Positions 8,902-18,738 of a stretch of 64,000 nucleotides of DNA are shown here, one piece after another (position 1 is the first letter of the stretch; the number at the start of each line of letters is the position of its first letter). This DNA comes from an uncultured Sutterella sp. Lineage in GTDB: Bacteria > Pseudomonadota > Gammaproteobacteria > Burkholderiales > Burkholderiaceae_F. The notes below the pieces were generated by a model. That model ran no database searches and had not been told where the DNA came from. It saw only the letters and a list, made by a program, of their open reading frames with translations. The DNA is taken from the NCBI GenBank assembly GCA_949287305.1, contig CASEFX010000034.1, forward strand, positions 248,001 to 312,000. Reading direction: 5' to 3'. The translations under genes were made by a program, and so were the position numbers.

Positions 8902-9795
8902 TCAGGCGGTGCGGACGATCAACAGCGGAACGTCGGAGAGCGCCGCGATGCGCGTGGCGGTCGAGCCGAGCAGGGCGGCCTTGAAGCGGCCGTAACCGTG
9001 CGTGCCCATGACGATGAGGTCGAGCTTGCGCTTCTTGGCGAAGTTCGAGATTTCGTCGCCGGGATTGCCGACGAGGCAGATTTCCTTGGCGCGACGGCCC
9101 GCCTTGGCGAACATCGGACGAAGCGGAGCGACCGCTTCTTCAAATTCTTCCTTCTGCAGTTCGGCCACTTCCTCTTCGGAGAGGCTCGGAAGCGCCATGC
9201 CGGCCATGTCGGGCATGACGGCGCCCGCGTAGTCGCTCACGACGTTGATGATGTAGAAGTAGACGCCTGCGCCGAAGAGCGAGGCGTGACGCAGGGCGTA
9301 GCGCACGGCGGCGCGGCCGTACTTCGAACCGTCGACGGCGATGCCGACGCGCAGCGCGTCGTTGATGCGCGGCATGTGGTCGCGAAGGATCACGACCGGG
9401 CAGGTCGAACGGGCGAGAACGCCGTTCGAGACGGAACCGAAGAAGAGGCCCTTGATGGCGCCCTGACCGCGCGAGGACATCACGATGAGGTCCGCGCCGA
9501 TGTCCTGGGCGGCCTGCATGATGCACTCGACCGGGTCGCCTACGGCGGTGCGTTCCTTCACGGGAGCGCCCTTGAGGACGAGGCGGGCGGGTTCGAAGAC
9601 CTTTTCGGATTCGTCTTCGTAGTAACGGGCAAGCGCTTCCTGACCGACGAGGCGGCAGGCGCGGGCGGGCAGGGGCTGCTGCACGTTCAGGAGTTCAATC
9701 GTCGGGTTGCTGCCGAGCAACGTGGTGCGGCTCGCGAGGAATTCAAGCGTGTATTCAGTCTGAGGACTGGCGTCAATGGGAACAAGAATTTTCAT
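8902..9795 (-). CDS. Tandem-domain universal stress protein
   Basis: A 297-aa cytoplasmic protein made of two UspA domains (about 1-142 and 150-297). Each begins with the family's strand-loop (KILVPIDAS and LRVGIAVDG) and ends with a glycine-rich nucleotide-binding loop (first MSSRGQGAIKGLFFGSVSNG, second MGTHGYGRFKAALLGSTATR). The G-x2-G-x9-G(S/T) spacing is that of ATP-binding Usps, so both halves may bind ATP. Usps promote survival under growth arrest and stress, without a single known reaction. An AGGAAA ribosome site precedes the ATG. The adjacent gene is the orphan response regulator, on the same strand but separated by a terminator. Confidence 0.93.
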   Translation of the reverse strand: MKILVPIDASPQTEYTLEFLASRTTLLGSNPTIELLNVQQPLPARACRLVGQEALARYYEDESEKVFEPARLVLKGAPVKERTAVGDPVECIMQAAQDIGADLIVMSSRGQGAIKGLFFGSVSNGVLARSTCPVVILRDHMPRINDALRVGIAVDGSKYGRAAVRYALRHASLFGAGVYFYIINVVSDYAGAVMPDMAGMALPSLSEEEVAELQKEEFEEAVAPLRPMFAKAGRRAKEICLVGNPGDEISNFAKKRKLDLIVMGTHGYGRFKAALLGSTATRIAALSDVPLLIVRTA

Positions 9796-9867
9796 TTGTT
9801 TTCCTGCAAAAACCGGAACGGATGGGACGCGGAAGAGGTTTATGGTTTACTTCTTCTTTTATTGGGA

Positions 9868-9873
9868 ATAGTA
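9868..9873 (-). promoter_or_regulatory. Possible -10 of the tandem universal stress protein gene
   Basis: Reverse-strand GCTACTATT, about 73 bases before the start, within an unusually AT-rich intergenic stretch (9830-10030). Confidence 0.35.
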
Positions 9874-10059
9874 GCGAATTTGAGTGGCGTTGTCCAATTC
9901 ATACCCGTTAAAACCTTTTGTTTTCAAGGAAGATTTCTTTTTTCAGCTTTTTGCTTTTGTTGGGTTTGTCGAAAGAAAAAGAATCCCGTGCGGGAACCGA
10001 AATTCTGTCGATGCACCCTTCTTTCTCTGTGATTTTGCTTGCATGACGAGGAATTTCGA

Positions 10060-10845
10060 ATGAGCAGAACTCTGGATCCCCGCCGCATGGGCGGCGTGGC
10101 GCGGCTCTATGGAGAGACGGGCGCCGAACGTTTGGCGGCGTCGCACGTCGTCGTGGTGGGCTTGGGCGGCGTGGGCAGCTGGGCGGTCGAAGCGCTCGTG
10201 CGAAGCGGCGTGGGACGGCTCACCCTGATCGACGGCGACAACGTGGAAGAGTCCAACACGAACCGTCAGCTGCCGGCGATCGATCCTGAATACGGTCGTC
10301 CCAAGGCGGAGGTCCTCGCCGATCGCTGCCGTAGGATTCATCCGGACTGCGACGTGCGGGCGGTGGTCGCCTTCGTGACGCCCGAAAACGTGTCGACGGT
10401 CATTCCGCCCTGCGACTGGGTGGTCGACTGCATCGACGACCTTGCGGCGAAGGCCGTGCTCTCGGCCGAAATGAAGAAAATCGGCCGGCCGATCGTCGTC
10501 GCGGGCGGTGCGGGCGGCAAGGTCGATCCGGGCTTCGTGACGGTCGACGACCTCGCCCGCGCCAAGGGCGACGCGCTCACGTCGAAACTGCGCACGATGC
10601 TTCGCAAGCAGTACGGCTTTCCCAAGGGACGGGCCGACGGCAAGAGCGCGCCCTTCGGCATCCCCTGCGTCTACTCTTCCGAACCCCTTCGGCAGCCCGA
10701 GGCGGCGAACAACGAAGCGATCGGCGCGGCGCCCGGTGTTCGCATCGGATTCGGTTCGTCCGCCGCCGTGACGGGAACGGTCGGTCTGCGCGTTGCGAGT
10801 CTCGTCATCAACGCCGTTGCCTTCGCGGACGGAAAATCCCGATGA
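10060..10845 (+). CDS. tcdA: tRNA threonylcarbamoyladenosine dehydratase TcdA
   Basis: A 261-aa E1/ThiF-like enzyme that dehydrates t6A37 to the cyclic form ct6A in ANN-decoding tRNAs, including tRNA-Lys, using ATP. The Rossmann ATP site GLGGVGS is at residues 34-40 and the adenylation-site residues follow (IDGDNVEESNTNRQ). The N-terminal LYGETGAERLAASHVVVVG block is typical of TcdA/CsdL. I chose the ATG at 10060 because a GAGGAA ribosome site lies about seven bases upstream; an in-frame TTG at 10039 lacks one. Length matches the family (about 260-270 aa). Confidence 0.93.
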   Translation: MSRTLDPRRMGGVARLYGETGAERLAASHVVVVGLGGVGSWAVEALVRSGVGRLTLIDGDNVEESNTNRQLPAIDPEYGRPKAEVLADRCRRIHPDCDVRAVVAFVTPENVSTVIPPCDWVVDCIDDLAAKAVLSAEMKKIGRPIVVAGGAGGKVDPGFVTVDDLARAKGDALTSKLRTMLRKQYGFPKGRADGKSAPFGIPCVYSSEPLRQPEAANNEAIGAAPGVRIGFGSSAAVTGTVGLRVASLVINAVAFADGKSR

Positions 10846-10865
10846 CGGCGGCTCGCACAACGCTC

Positions 10866-10871
10866 TACAAT
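10866..10871 (+). promoter_or_regulatory. -10 element of the single-domain universal stress protein gene
   Basis: CTCTACAATGG context, 60 bases upstream of the start. Confidence 0.55.
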
Positions 10872-10931
10872 GGATTGAATCGGTAGGCTTCGCTTCGGCG
10901 GGCCGCCAAGGAATGCTCAAAGGAGGACAAC

Positions 10932-11369
10932 ATGTTCAAGCGAATTCTCGTTCCGACGGACGGAACGGAGCGGTCCGCCAACGCCGTCAAGGGCGCCGCG
11001 GGCTTTGCCAAGGCCCTCGGGGCCGAAATCGTGCTCGTCACCGTCATCGAACCCTATTCCTACACGAACCTCTCGGAGTACCGCCCCGAAACGATCGAGC
11101 AGTACGACGAACGCGTCACGGCCGACGCCGAGGAACGCCTCGACTTCGCGCAGCGCCTCTGCAAGGACATGGGTGTGGAAACGGTGCGCACCGAAATGGT
11201 CAAGAGCTTCTCCCCCGCGGAAGCGATCATCGAGCTCGCCAAGCTCAACCACTGCGACCTCATCCTCATGGCGAGCCACGGCCGCAAGGGGATCGCCGCG
11301 GTGCTGCTCGGATCGGAAACGCAGAAGGTGCTCACGCACTCGCAGATTCCGGTCATGGTGTACCGCTGA
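10932..11369 (+). CDS. Single-domain universal stress protein
   Basis: A 145-aa one-domain UspA protein. It starts FKRILVPTDGTERSANAV and ends with a glycine-rich nucleotide loop (MASHGRKGIAAVLLGSETQKVL) matching ATP-binding Usps. A near-ideal ribosome site (AAAGGAGG) precedes the ATG, suggesting strong translation. It is the second Usp gene within 2 kb, divergent from the tandem-domain copy with tcdA between. A hairpin with partial T-run follows. Confidence 0.94.
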   Translation: MFKRILVPTDGTERSANAVKGAAGFAKALGAEIVLVTVIEPYSYTNLSEYRPETIEQYDERVTADAEERLDFAQRLCKDMGVETVRTEMVKSFSPAEAIIELAKLNHCDLILMASHGRKGIAAVLLGSETQKVLTHSQIPVMVYR

Positions 11370-11386
11370 TCAATTTTCGAGACAAT

Positions 11387-11424
11387 TTCCCGCTTGGGCG
11401 GACCCGAGCGGGGAAGCGCTCTTT
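11387..11424 (+). terminator. Probable terminator of the single-domain universal stress protein gene
   Basis: A TTCCCGCT / AGCGGGGAA stem with an inner GGG/CCC pair lies at 11387-11414, followed by GCGCTCTTT rather than a clean T-run. It abuts the next gene's -10. Confidence 0.45.
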
Positions 11425-11426
11425 GC

Positions 11427-11432
11427 TACAAT
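11427..11432 (+). promoter_or_regulatory. -10 element of the 132-aa hypothetical gene
   Basis: TGCTACAATCG context, about 100 bases upstream of the start codon, leaving a leader of roughly 90 bases that contains a perfect hairpin. Confidence 0.55.
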
Positions 11433-11461
11433 CGAGCCTCCCTCTTTCATGAGGGATTGGG

Positions 11462-11491
11462 CGGGATGTTCCGGTGTCAGGGAACATCCCG
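11462..11491 (+). promoter_or_regulatory. Perfect 11-bp hairpin in a 5' leader
   Basis: CGGGATGTTCC (11462-11472) and GGAACATCCCG (11481-11491) are exact inverted repeats around an 8-base loop. No T-run follows, so it is unlikely to be a plain terminator. It lies between the predicted transcription start and the ribosome site of the next gene. Confidence 0.6.
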
Positions 11492-11530
11492 TATTTCCGA
11501 TTGAATCGAATTATTTTGCTGGAGAACGAC

Positions 11531-11929
11531 ATGGCTGAAGAGACCGTTGCGGACGATCTGAAGGGACAGATGGATCCCCTGAGCCTCTACCGCGAAGAGG
11601 TGATTACGGACCGCAAGGTGGGCACGATCCGCATGCTTACGCCCGTCACCGACAAGGGCGAGATCGATCCCTCGCGCAAGCCCCTCTTCGTGGGCGACGC
11701 ACAGATCATGACGCAGATGGGGCCGCTTCCCCTGACGTTCGACATTCCGGGCGAAACCCTCGCCGAAGCCGTCGCCAACTACCGCGACGCCGCCAAGGAA
11801 GGTCTGCGTGAAACGATCGAACGCATCGAAGAGATGCGCCGCGAAGCCGCGCACAAGATCGTCACGCCCGGCATGCCCGGCTACCAGGCGCCTCCCGCCG
11901 CCGGCGGCAGCGGTCTCGTCATGCCCTGA
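11531..11929 (+). CDS. Unrecognised 132-aa cytoplasmic protein
   Basis: I do not recognise the family. The protein has no signal peptide or membrane segment. The N-terminal third is acidic and contains a repeated-looking VGTIRMLTPV / FVGDAQIMTQMGPLPLTFDI core that reads like beta strands. A helical, charged region follows (ETLAEAVANYRDAAKEGLRE, then an ERIEEMRREA segment) that could form a coiled coil. The tail is Gly/Pro/Ala-rich and ends in VMP. A GGAG ribosome site supports the ATG at 11531 rather than an upstream ATG at 11474, which would sit inside the leader hairpin. Base composition and codon use match the neighbours, so it is a real native gene. Confidence 0.8.
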   Translation: MAEETVADDLKGQMDPLSLYREEVITDRKVGTIRMLTPVTDKGEIDPSRKPLFVGDAQIMTQMGPLPLTFDIPGETLAEAVANYRDAAKEGLRETIERIEEMRREAAHKIVTPGMPGYQAPPAAGGSGLVMP

Positions 11930-11955
11930 CGCAGGACGAAACGGAAGCAAAACGG

Positions 11956-11990
11956 GAGGCAGTCGGGGCGACCCGCTGCCTCTTCTTTTA
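11956..11990 (+). terminator. Terminator of the 132-aa hypothetical gene
   Basis: A GAGGCAG-T-CGGG / CCCG-CTGCCTC stem with a GCGA loop is followed by TTCTTTTA. Confidence 0.8.
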
Positions 11991-12006
11991 GGAGCATTGC
12001 CACAGG

Positions 12007-12675
12007 ATGTCGGATAAACCCTTCACTCGCGAAGATCTGGCCCGCGCCGACGTAAAACTGCTGCGCGACGGACGGGCCGCGAACGCCGTCGTCACCTGCG
12101 TCACCTGGAAGGGACGCCGCTGGACGGTCAAGGACTTTTCGTCCCGGTCCTGGTGGGTGCGCCGCCTTCTCGCCCCGTTTCTGCTCGGGCGGGAACTCAA
12201 GATTCTGCGCCGGCTCTCCGGGGTCGACGGCGTGGCCGAGGAAGCCTTCCGGATCGACGCCGACGCGATCGCCGTGAGCTTCGTCGAAGGCCGGAATCTC
12301 AGCCGCGTGACGCGCGAAGAGGTGACGATCGAATTTCTCGAAGCCTTCGAAAAGCTTCTCGACGAGATGCACGCGCGCAACGTCGTGCACCTCGACCTGC
12401 GCGGCACGGGCAACATCGTCATGCGCCCCGACGGCACGCCGGCCCTCATCGACTTTCAGGCGTCGCTTGTGACGAGCTGGATGCCCGCGTGGCTGCGCCG
12501 GATTCTCGAGGACATGGACCGTTCGGGTGCTCTCAAGAAGTGGCGCAAGTTCCATCCCGAGGCGATGGGCGAGGAGCGAGAGCGCGAGCTCGAGCGCATC
12601 GACCGCCTGCGCCGCTACTGGATTTTCCGCGGGTACTTCGGCAAAAAGAAGAAGCATCGCCGCTCCCGCTCCTGA
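12007..12675 (+). CDS. LPS-core-kinase-like / RIO-like protein kinase fold
   Basis: A 222-aa protein with a compact kinase fold. A lysine in RRWTVKDFSSR (about residue 43) could be the ATP-anchoring Lys. The catalytic loop HLDLRGTGN (about 128-136) has the H-x-D-x4-N pattern, and the metal-binding DFG is replaced by DFQ. WaaP/Kdo-kinase and RIO-like families phosphorylate lipopolysaccharide sugars or proteins. The very basic C-terminus (KKKKHRRSRS) may bind membrane or nucleic acid. No LPS genes are adjacent. The ribosome site AGGAG is 12 bases from the ATG, longer than usual. The exact substrate is unknown. Confidence 0.75.
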   Translation: MSDKPFTREDLARADVKLLRDGRAANAVVTCVTWKGRRWTVKDFSSRSWWVRRLLAPFLLGRELKILRRLSGVDGVAEEAFRIDADAIAVSFVEGRNLSRVTREEVTIEFLEAFEKLLDEMHARNVVHLDLRGTGNIVMRPDGTPALIDFQASLVTSWMPAWLRRILEDMDRSGALKKWRKFHPEAMGEERERELERIDRLRRYWIFRGYFGKKKKHRRSRS

Positions 12676-12723
12676 TTTTCAACAACCTTCCCGGTCCCCG
12701 CGCCGGAGTTCTTTCTACCGTTT

Positions 12724-14388
<1,665 letters not shown>

Positions 14389-14391
14389 GGC

Positions 14392-15966
14392 ATGACGTCG
14401 CGGCGCGAAGTCGTACTTTTCAACGGATCGGCGGGAGAGGAAGCTTTCTCCCGCCGCGTGCGGGCGGTTTCTCTCGGGAGCCGCCCGCCTTTCGTTCGTC
14501 TGTCGTTCGCAGAACCCGACGACGGACGGATGCCAGGCTTTCACGTTCGAAAAACGCTTTACGGCGAGGAGGCGGTGGTCGCGCTTCCCCCGAAAAAGCG
14601 GCGCAAGGCCTGGACGGGGCGCATCGACGAGATGTGGCTCGACGTCCCCGACGAACACCTTCTTCTTGCGGATCCCGATACGCTTGTTCATCTGCCGGAC
14701 AGTGTCGACCCAGGCGGCGCCTTTCAAAAAACGCCCGACGGCTGGCGCCGCAAAGGACGAAGTGCGCCGATGCGCACTCTGCCCGAACGCGTAATCGTGG
14801 TCGGGGCGGGGCTTGCGGGCGCCTTCGTAACCGAAGCCCTCGTTGCGCGCGGCGTGCGCGTCACGGTGTTCGATGCGCATCAGGTCCCCGCGGCGGGCGC
14901 GAGCGCGCTCTGCTGCGGTCTCCTGCACCCGCACTGGCAGGCGTCCGACAATCCTCTTTTTGCGCTCACGCGGGCGGGCTTCGCCTGCGCGCGCGAAACG
15001 TTGTTGCGTCATCCCGACTGCTGGGCGCCGATCGGGGTGCTCGATGTGGCGCGGGACGACGAAACGGAAGCGGCGTGGATTGCCGCCCGAACGCAGGGGC
15101 GTCCCTTCCCCATGCCGCCCGATTTTGCACGATGGGTGTCGCGCGATGAGGCGCGGGTCCTCTCGGGCCTTGCGGTGCGCCGCTGCGCCTGGTGGTACGA
15201 AGGGGCGGGACTCGTGCGCGTGGGGCGTCTTGCGCGCACGCTGCTTTCGGAAAGCGGCGCCGTGATCCGCTGCAGCACGCGCGTATCTCTTCATAGACGC
15301 GAAGGCGAATGGCTCGCCCTCACGCCCTCGGGCGAAGTCGCGGCGCGGGCCGACGCCGTCGTGATCGCGGCGGGTTGTGCGAGCGCGGGGCTCGCGAATC
15401 TCACGGACGTGCTCCTTCCGATCGAACCCCTCTACGGGCGCATCAGTCTTTTGGGAAACGATCCGTATCCGGGGCTTCGCACGGCGCTCACGGGACACGG
15501 CTATCTCGGAAAACTCGACGGCTTTGTGGGGGTGGGCGCGACCTACGAGCGCGGGGACGCTCGGGTGCTCACGGTCGAAGCCGCGCACGAACACAATCTT
15601 GGAACTTTCGGCGACGTCACGGCGCCCCTTGAGCCGCCGCTTCCCGTGGCGTTTTACGAAGGCGTGCGGGCGGTGTCGTCGGATCGTCTCCCCGTGGTGG
15701 GAGCGGCGCCCGACGCCGAGGCGATGAGGGGACTTTCGTTTCGGGGCGTACCGCAGGAAAAGGACCTTCCGACGGCCGAGGGGCTGTGGCTCTGCACGGC
15801 GATGGGCTCGCGCGGCATCACCTGGGGAAGGCTTTGCGCGCAGACGCTCGTGCGGGAAATGGCGGGCGAAGCGCCGCTCCTTGAAGCGGCGCTCGTCGGG
15901 GCGCTTTCGCCCCTGAGATTTGCCGCCCGTGCGTATCGCGCTTCGGGCGGCCAAGCGCTGTTCTAG
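14392..15966 (+). CDS. MnmC-type FAD-dependent tRNA wobble-uridine oxidase without methyltransferase domain
   Basis: A 524-aa protein. From about residue 135 (VIVVGAGLAGAFV) onward it matches the FAD-dependent MnmC1 half of MnmC, which removes the carboxymethyl group of cmnm5s2U34 in tRNA. It includes the ALCCGLLHPHW block near the FAD site and a C-terminal MGSRGITWGRLCAQTL block. Bifunctional MnmC proteins are about 660 aa and carry an N-terminal SAM methyltransferase. Here only about 130 residues precede the oxidase and no SAM-binding glycine motif is seen, though an MPGFHVRKTLYGEEAVV segment resembles the methyltransferase's closing strand. The methylation step may therefore be absent or done by another protein. 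Likely co-transcribed with ettA. Confidence 0.82.
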   Translation: MTSRREVVLFNGSAGEEAFSRRVRAVSLGSRPPFVRLSFAEPDDGRMPGFHVRKTLYGEEAVVALPPKKRRKAWTGRIDEMWLDVPDEHLLLADPDTLVHLPDSVDPGGAFQKTPDGWRRKGRSAPMRTLPERVIVVGAGLAGAFVTEALVARGVRVTVFDAHQVPAAGASALCCGLLHPHWQASDNPLFALTRAGFACARETLLRHPDCWAPIGVLDVARDDETEAAWIAARTQGRPFPMPPDFARWVSRDEARVLSGLAVRRCAWWYEGAGLVRVGRLARTLLSESGAVIRCSTRVSLHRREGEWLALTPSGEVAARADAVVIAAGCASAGLANLTDVLLPIEPLYGRISLLGNDPYPGLRTALTGHGYLGKLDGFVGVGATYERGDARVLTVEAAHEHNLGTFGDVTAPLEPPLPVAFYEGVRAVSSDRLPVVGAAPDAEAMRGLSFRGVPQEKDLPTAEGLWLCTAMGSRGITWGRLCAQTLVREMAGEAPLLEAALVGALSPLRFAARAYRASGGQALF

Positions 15967-15974
15967 CTACGGGT

Positions 15975-16688
<714 letters not shown>

Positions 16689-16723
16689 GGCAAATGTCCG
16701 TGTTCGGAAAGAGAAATCGAAGC

Positions 16724-16752
16724 ATCTTAACAAAGTAACAGCTCGAATACAA
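16724..16752 (-). promoter_or_regulatory. Possible promoter of the YecA-family gene
   Basis: Reverse-strand TTGTAT (16747-16752) and TAAGAT (16724-16729) are separated by 17 bases, 36 bases from the start. Confidence 0.4.
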
Positions 16753-16793
16753 AAAGGGAACGGCCGCCGGCGCGGCGGTCACGCCGATTCCGC

Positions 16794-16799
16794 TAACAT
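16794..16799 (+). promoter_or_regulatory. Possible -10 of uppP
   Basis: CGCTAACATGA, 40 bases before the GTG start. A variant of the local GCTACAATG form. Confidence 0.35.
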
Positions 16800-16838
16800 G
16801 ACGGGTTTCGAAAGGGCTTCACCGGAAAGGAGAAAGGC

Positions 16839-17687
16839 GTGGATTGGTTTTACTGGTTTCAGGCGGCGGTGCTCGGGATCGTCGAAGGCTTGACGGAATT
16901 TTTGCCCGTCAGTTCGACGGGGCACCTGATCATCGCCGCGGACGCGGTGGGTTTTGCCCAGACGCCGGGGTCCGACACCTTCGTGATCGCGATTCAGGCG
17001 GGGGCGATTCTGGCCGTCTGCTGGTACTACCGCACCCGCATTCTCTCGGTCCTCAAGGGCCTCTTCTCCGAACCCAAGGAGCAGCGCCTCGCCGTCAACA
17101 CGATCGTGGCTTTTTTGCCCGCGGCCGTGATCGGTGTACTCGTCGCGGGCCTCATCAAGGCCTATCTCTTCAACGCCGTGACGGTCGCCGTGGCGCTCGT
17201 CGTGGGGGGGCTCCTCATTTTGTGGATTGAAAACCGTCAGGAGCGCCTCGGAATCGTCCCGCGCGTCGCGACGATGGACGACATGACGTGGAAGGACGCG
17301 CTCGTCGTGGGCTTCTGTCAGTGCCTCGCGATGATTCCGGGGACGAGCCGTTCGGGGGCGACCATCATCGGCGGTCTCGTCTTCGGTCTTTCGCGAAAGG
17401 CGGCGACCGAGTTTTCCTTCTTCCTTTCGATTCCGACCATCTTCGGCGCCACGGTCTACGACCTCTGGAAGTCCCGCGAGGTCCTGCACATGGCGAACCT
17501 TCCGGGACTCGCCATCGGGACGGCGGTGTCGTTCTTCTCGGCCCTTCTCGTCGTGCACTGGCTCCTTCGCTACGTCTCGACCAACAACTTCAAGGCCTTC
17601 GGCTGGTACCGCATTCTCTTCGGCGTCGTGATCCTCGTCACGGCCGCCACGGGCTGGGTCTCCTGGGAAGGCGGCGAAGCCTTCTGA
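16839..17687 (+). CDS. uppP: Undecaprenyl-diphosphate phosphatase UppP/BacA
   Basis: A 282-aa inner-membrane enzyme that hydrolyses undecaprenyl pyrophosphate to the monophosphate, recycling the lipid carrier for peptidoglycan and O-antigen synthesis. The two catalytic blocks are intact: EGLTEFLPVSSTGHL near residue 16 and PGTSRSGATIIGG near 168. Several hydrophobic helices fill the rest. Translation starts at GTG 16839, supported by GGAAAGGAG eight bases upstream. Overproduction gives bacitracin resistance in known homologues. Convergent with trmB across a shared terminator. Confidence 0.97.
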   Translation: MDWFYWFQAAVLGIVEGLTEFLPVSSTGHLIIAADAVGFAQTPGSDTFVIAIQAGAILAVCWYYRTRILSVLKGLFSEPKEQRLAVNTIVAFLPAAVIGVLVAGLIKAYLFNAVTVAVALVVGGLLILWIENRQERLGIVPRVATMDDMTWKDALVVGFCQCLAMIPGTSRSGATIIGGLVFGLSRKAATEFSFFLSIPTIFGATVYDLWKSREVLHMANLPGLAIGTAVSFFSALLVVHWLLRYVSTNNFKAFGWYRILFGVVILVTAATGWVSWEGGEAF

Positions 17688-17704
17688 CGAAGTCCGCAGA
17701 CGAC

Positions 17705-17738
17705 AAAACGGCCTGAAGCGCAAAGCTCAGGCCGTTTT
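17705..17738. terminator. Bidirectional terminator between uppP and trmB
   Basis: AAAACGGCCTGA (17705-17716) and TCAGGCCGTTTT (17727-17738) form a perfect 12-bp stem around a 10-base loop, with A and T ends serving both directions. Confidence 0.88.
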
Positions 17739-17758
17739 GGTGTCGGCGTCGGAAACCT

Positions 17759-18484
17759 TTAGCGGCGGATGTAGACGAGGTCCCAGATGCCGTAGCCGAG
17801 GCGCTCGCCTCGGGCCTGGAACTTCGTGCGGGGACGCTCGCACAAGGGGTTCCCCATGACGGGACTGAAGTTCCCCTTGCCGTGGAGGTTTTCGAGAAGG
17901 GGTTCCCCTTCGAGAACCTCGAGCATCTGCTCGCTGTAGTTTTCCCAGTCGGTCGCGCAGTGGATGTAGCCGCCCGGACGAATGCGGGAGGCGAGCATTC
18001 CGATGAAGGGCTGCGCGACGAGGCGGCGCTTGTGGTGACGGGCCTTGCGCCAGGGATCGGGGAAGTAGATGTGCACGCCCGCGAGCGAATTTTCGGGGAT
18101 CATGTCCCGAACGATTTCGACGGCGTCGTGACGGACGATGCGCACGTTTTCCAACCCCATTTCATCGAGGCGCTTTGCCAGCGCCCCCACGCCCGCGACG
18201 AAGACTTCGCAGCCGAGAAAATTCACTTCCGGGTGCGCGGCCGCGATGGCGGCCGTCGTCTCGCCCATGCCGCAGCCGATTTCGAGAACCGTGTCGGCTT
18301 CGCGCCCGAAGGCCGCCGTGAAATCGAGCGTTTCGGGACGGTATTCGATCTGATAGCGCGGGAAGGTTTCCTCGAGCGCGCGCCTCTGGGCGGCCGAAAT
18401 GTGGCCGCGGCGCATGACGAAACTGCGGATGTGACGGTTCTTGAGCGCTTCGAGCTCTTCGGGCGTAAGTTCGGGTTTTTCCAT
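17759..18484 (-). CDS. trmB: tRNA (guanine-N7)-methyltransferase TrmB
   Basis: A 241-aa SAM-dependent enzyme making m7G46 in the variable loop of tRNAs. The SAM site [16 protein letters not shown] is near residue 70, and the family-defining [17 protein letters not shown] block is near 143-160. The ATG at 18484 is used because any longer reading would enter the tRNA-Gly gene. It lies 117 bases downstream of that tRNA on the same strand without an evident terminator between, so tRNA and modifying enzyme could share a transcript. Confidence 0.95.
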   Translation of the reverse strand: MEKPELTPEELEALKNRHIRSFVMRRGHISAAQRRALEETFPRYQIEYRPETLDFTAAFGREADTVLEIGCGMGETTAAIAAAHPEVNFLGCEVFVAGVGALAKRLDEMGLENVRIVRHDAVEIVRDMIPENSLAGVHIYFPDPWRKARHHKRRLVAQPFIGMLASRIRPGGYIHCATDWENYSEQMLEVLEGEPLLENLHGKGNFSPVMGNPLCERPRTKFQARGERLGYGIWDLVYIRR

Positions 18485-18601
18485 GGTGATGTACGGAAGA
18501 GAAACACAAAAATCGCACCACGAACAACCCGTGACACGACGACGATCTTCTGCAGTGGGGAGAGTGTTCCGCAACGAGTCGGCGGAGAGGAGGAGGGAGG
18601 C

Positions 18602-18675
18602 TGGAGCGGGTGAAGGGAATCGAACCCTCGTCTTTAGCATGGGAGGCTATTGCTCTGCCATTGAGCTACACCCGC
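18602..18675 (-). tRNA. tRNA-Gly(CCC)
   Basis: A 74-base tRNA with CCA encoded. The acceptor arms GCGGGTG and CACCCGC pair, a D arm of GCTC/GAGC follows, and the T-arm loop is GTTCGATTC. The anticodon loop CTCCCAT gives anticodon CCC, reading GGG. The outermost anticodon-stem pair is A-A. Confidence 0.93.
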
Positions 18676-18690
18676 CCGCAGAGAGCATGA

Positions 18691-18696
18691 AGTGTA
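18691..18696 (-). promoter_or_regulatory. -10 element of tRNA-Gly
   Basis: Reverse-strand GCTACACT, 16 bases before the mature tRNA. A GC-rich inverted repeat (CGGCCCC / GGGGCCG, 18703-18723) sits just upstream and may end metI transcription. Confidence 0.5.
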
Positions 18697-18738
18697 GCAC
18701 GGCGGCCCCGCCTTGTGGGGCCGACCGCGCCAAAAAAC

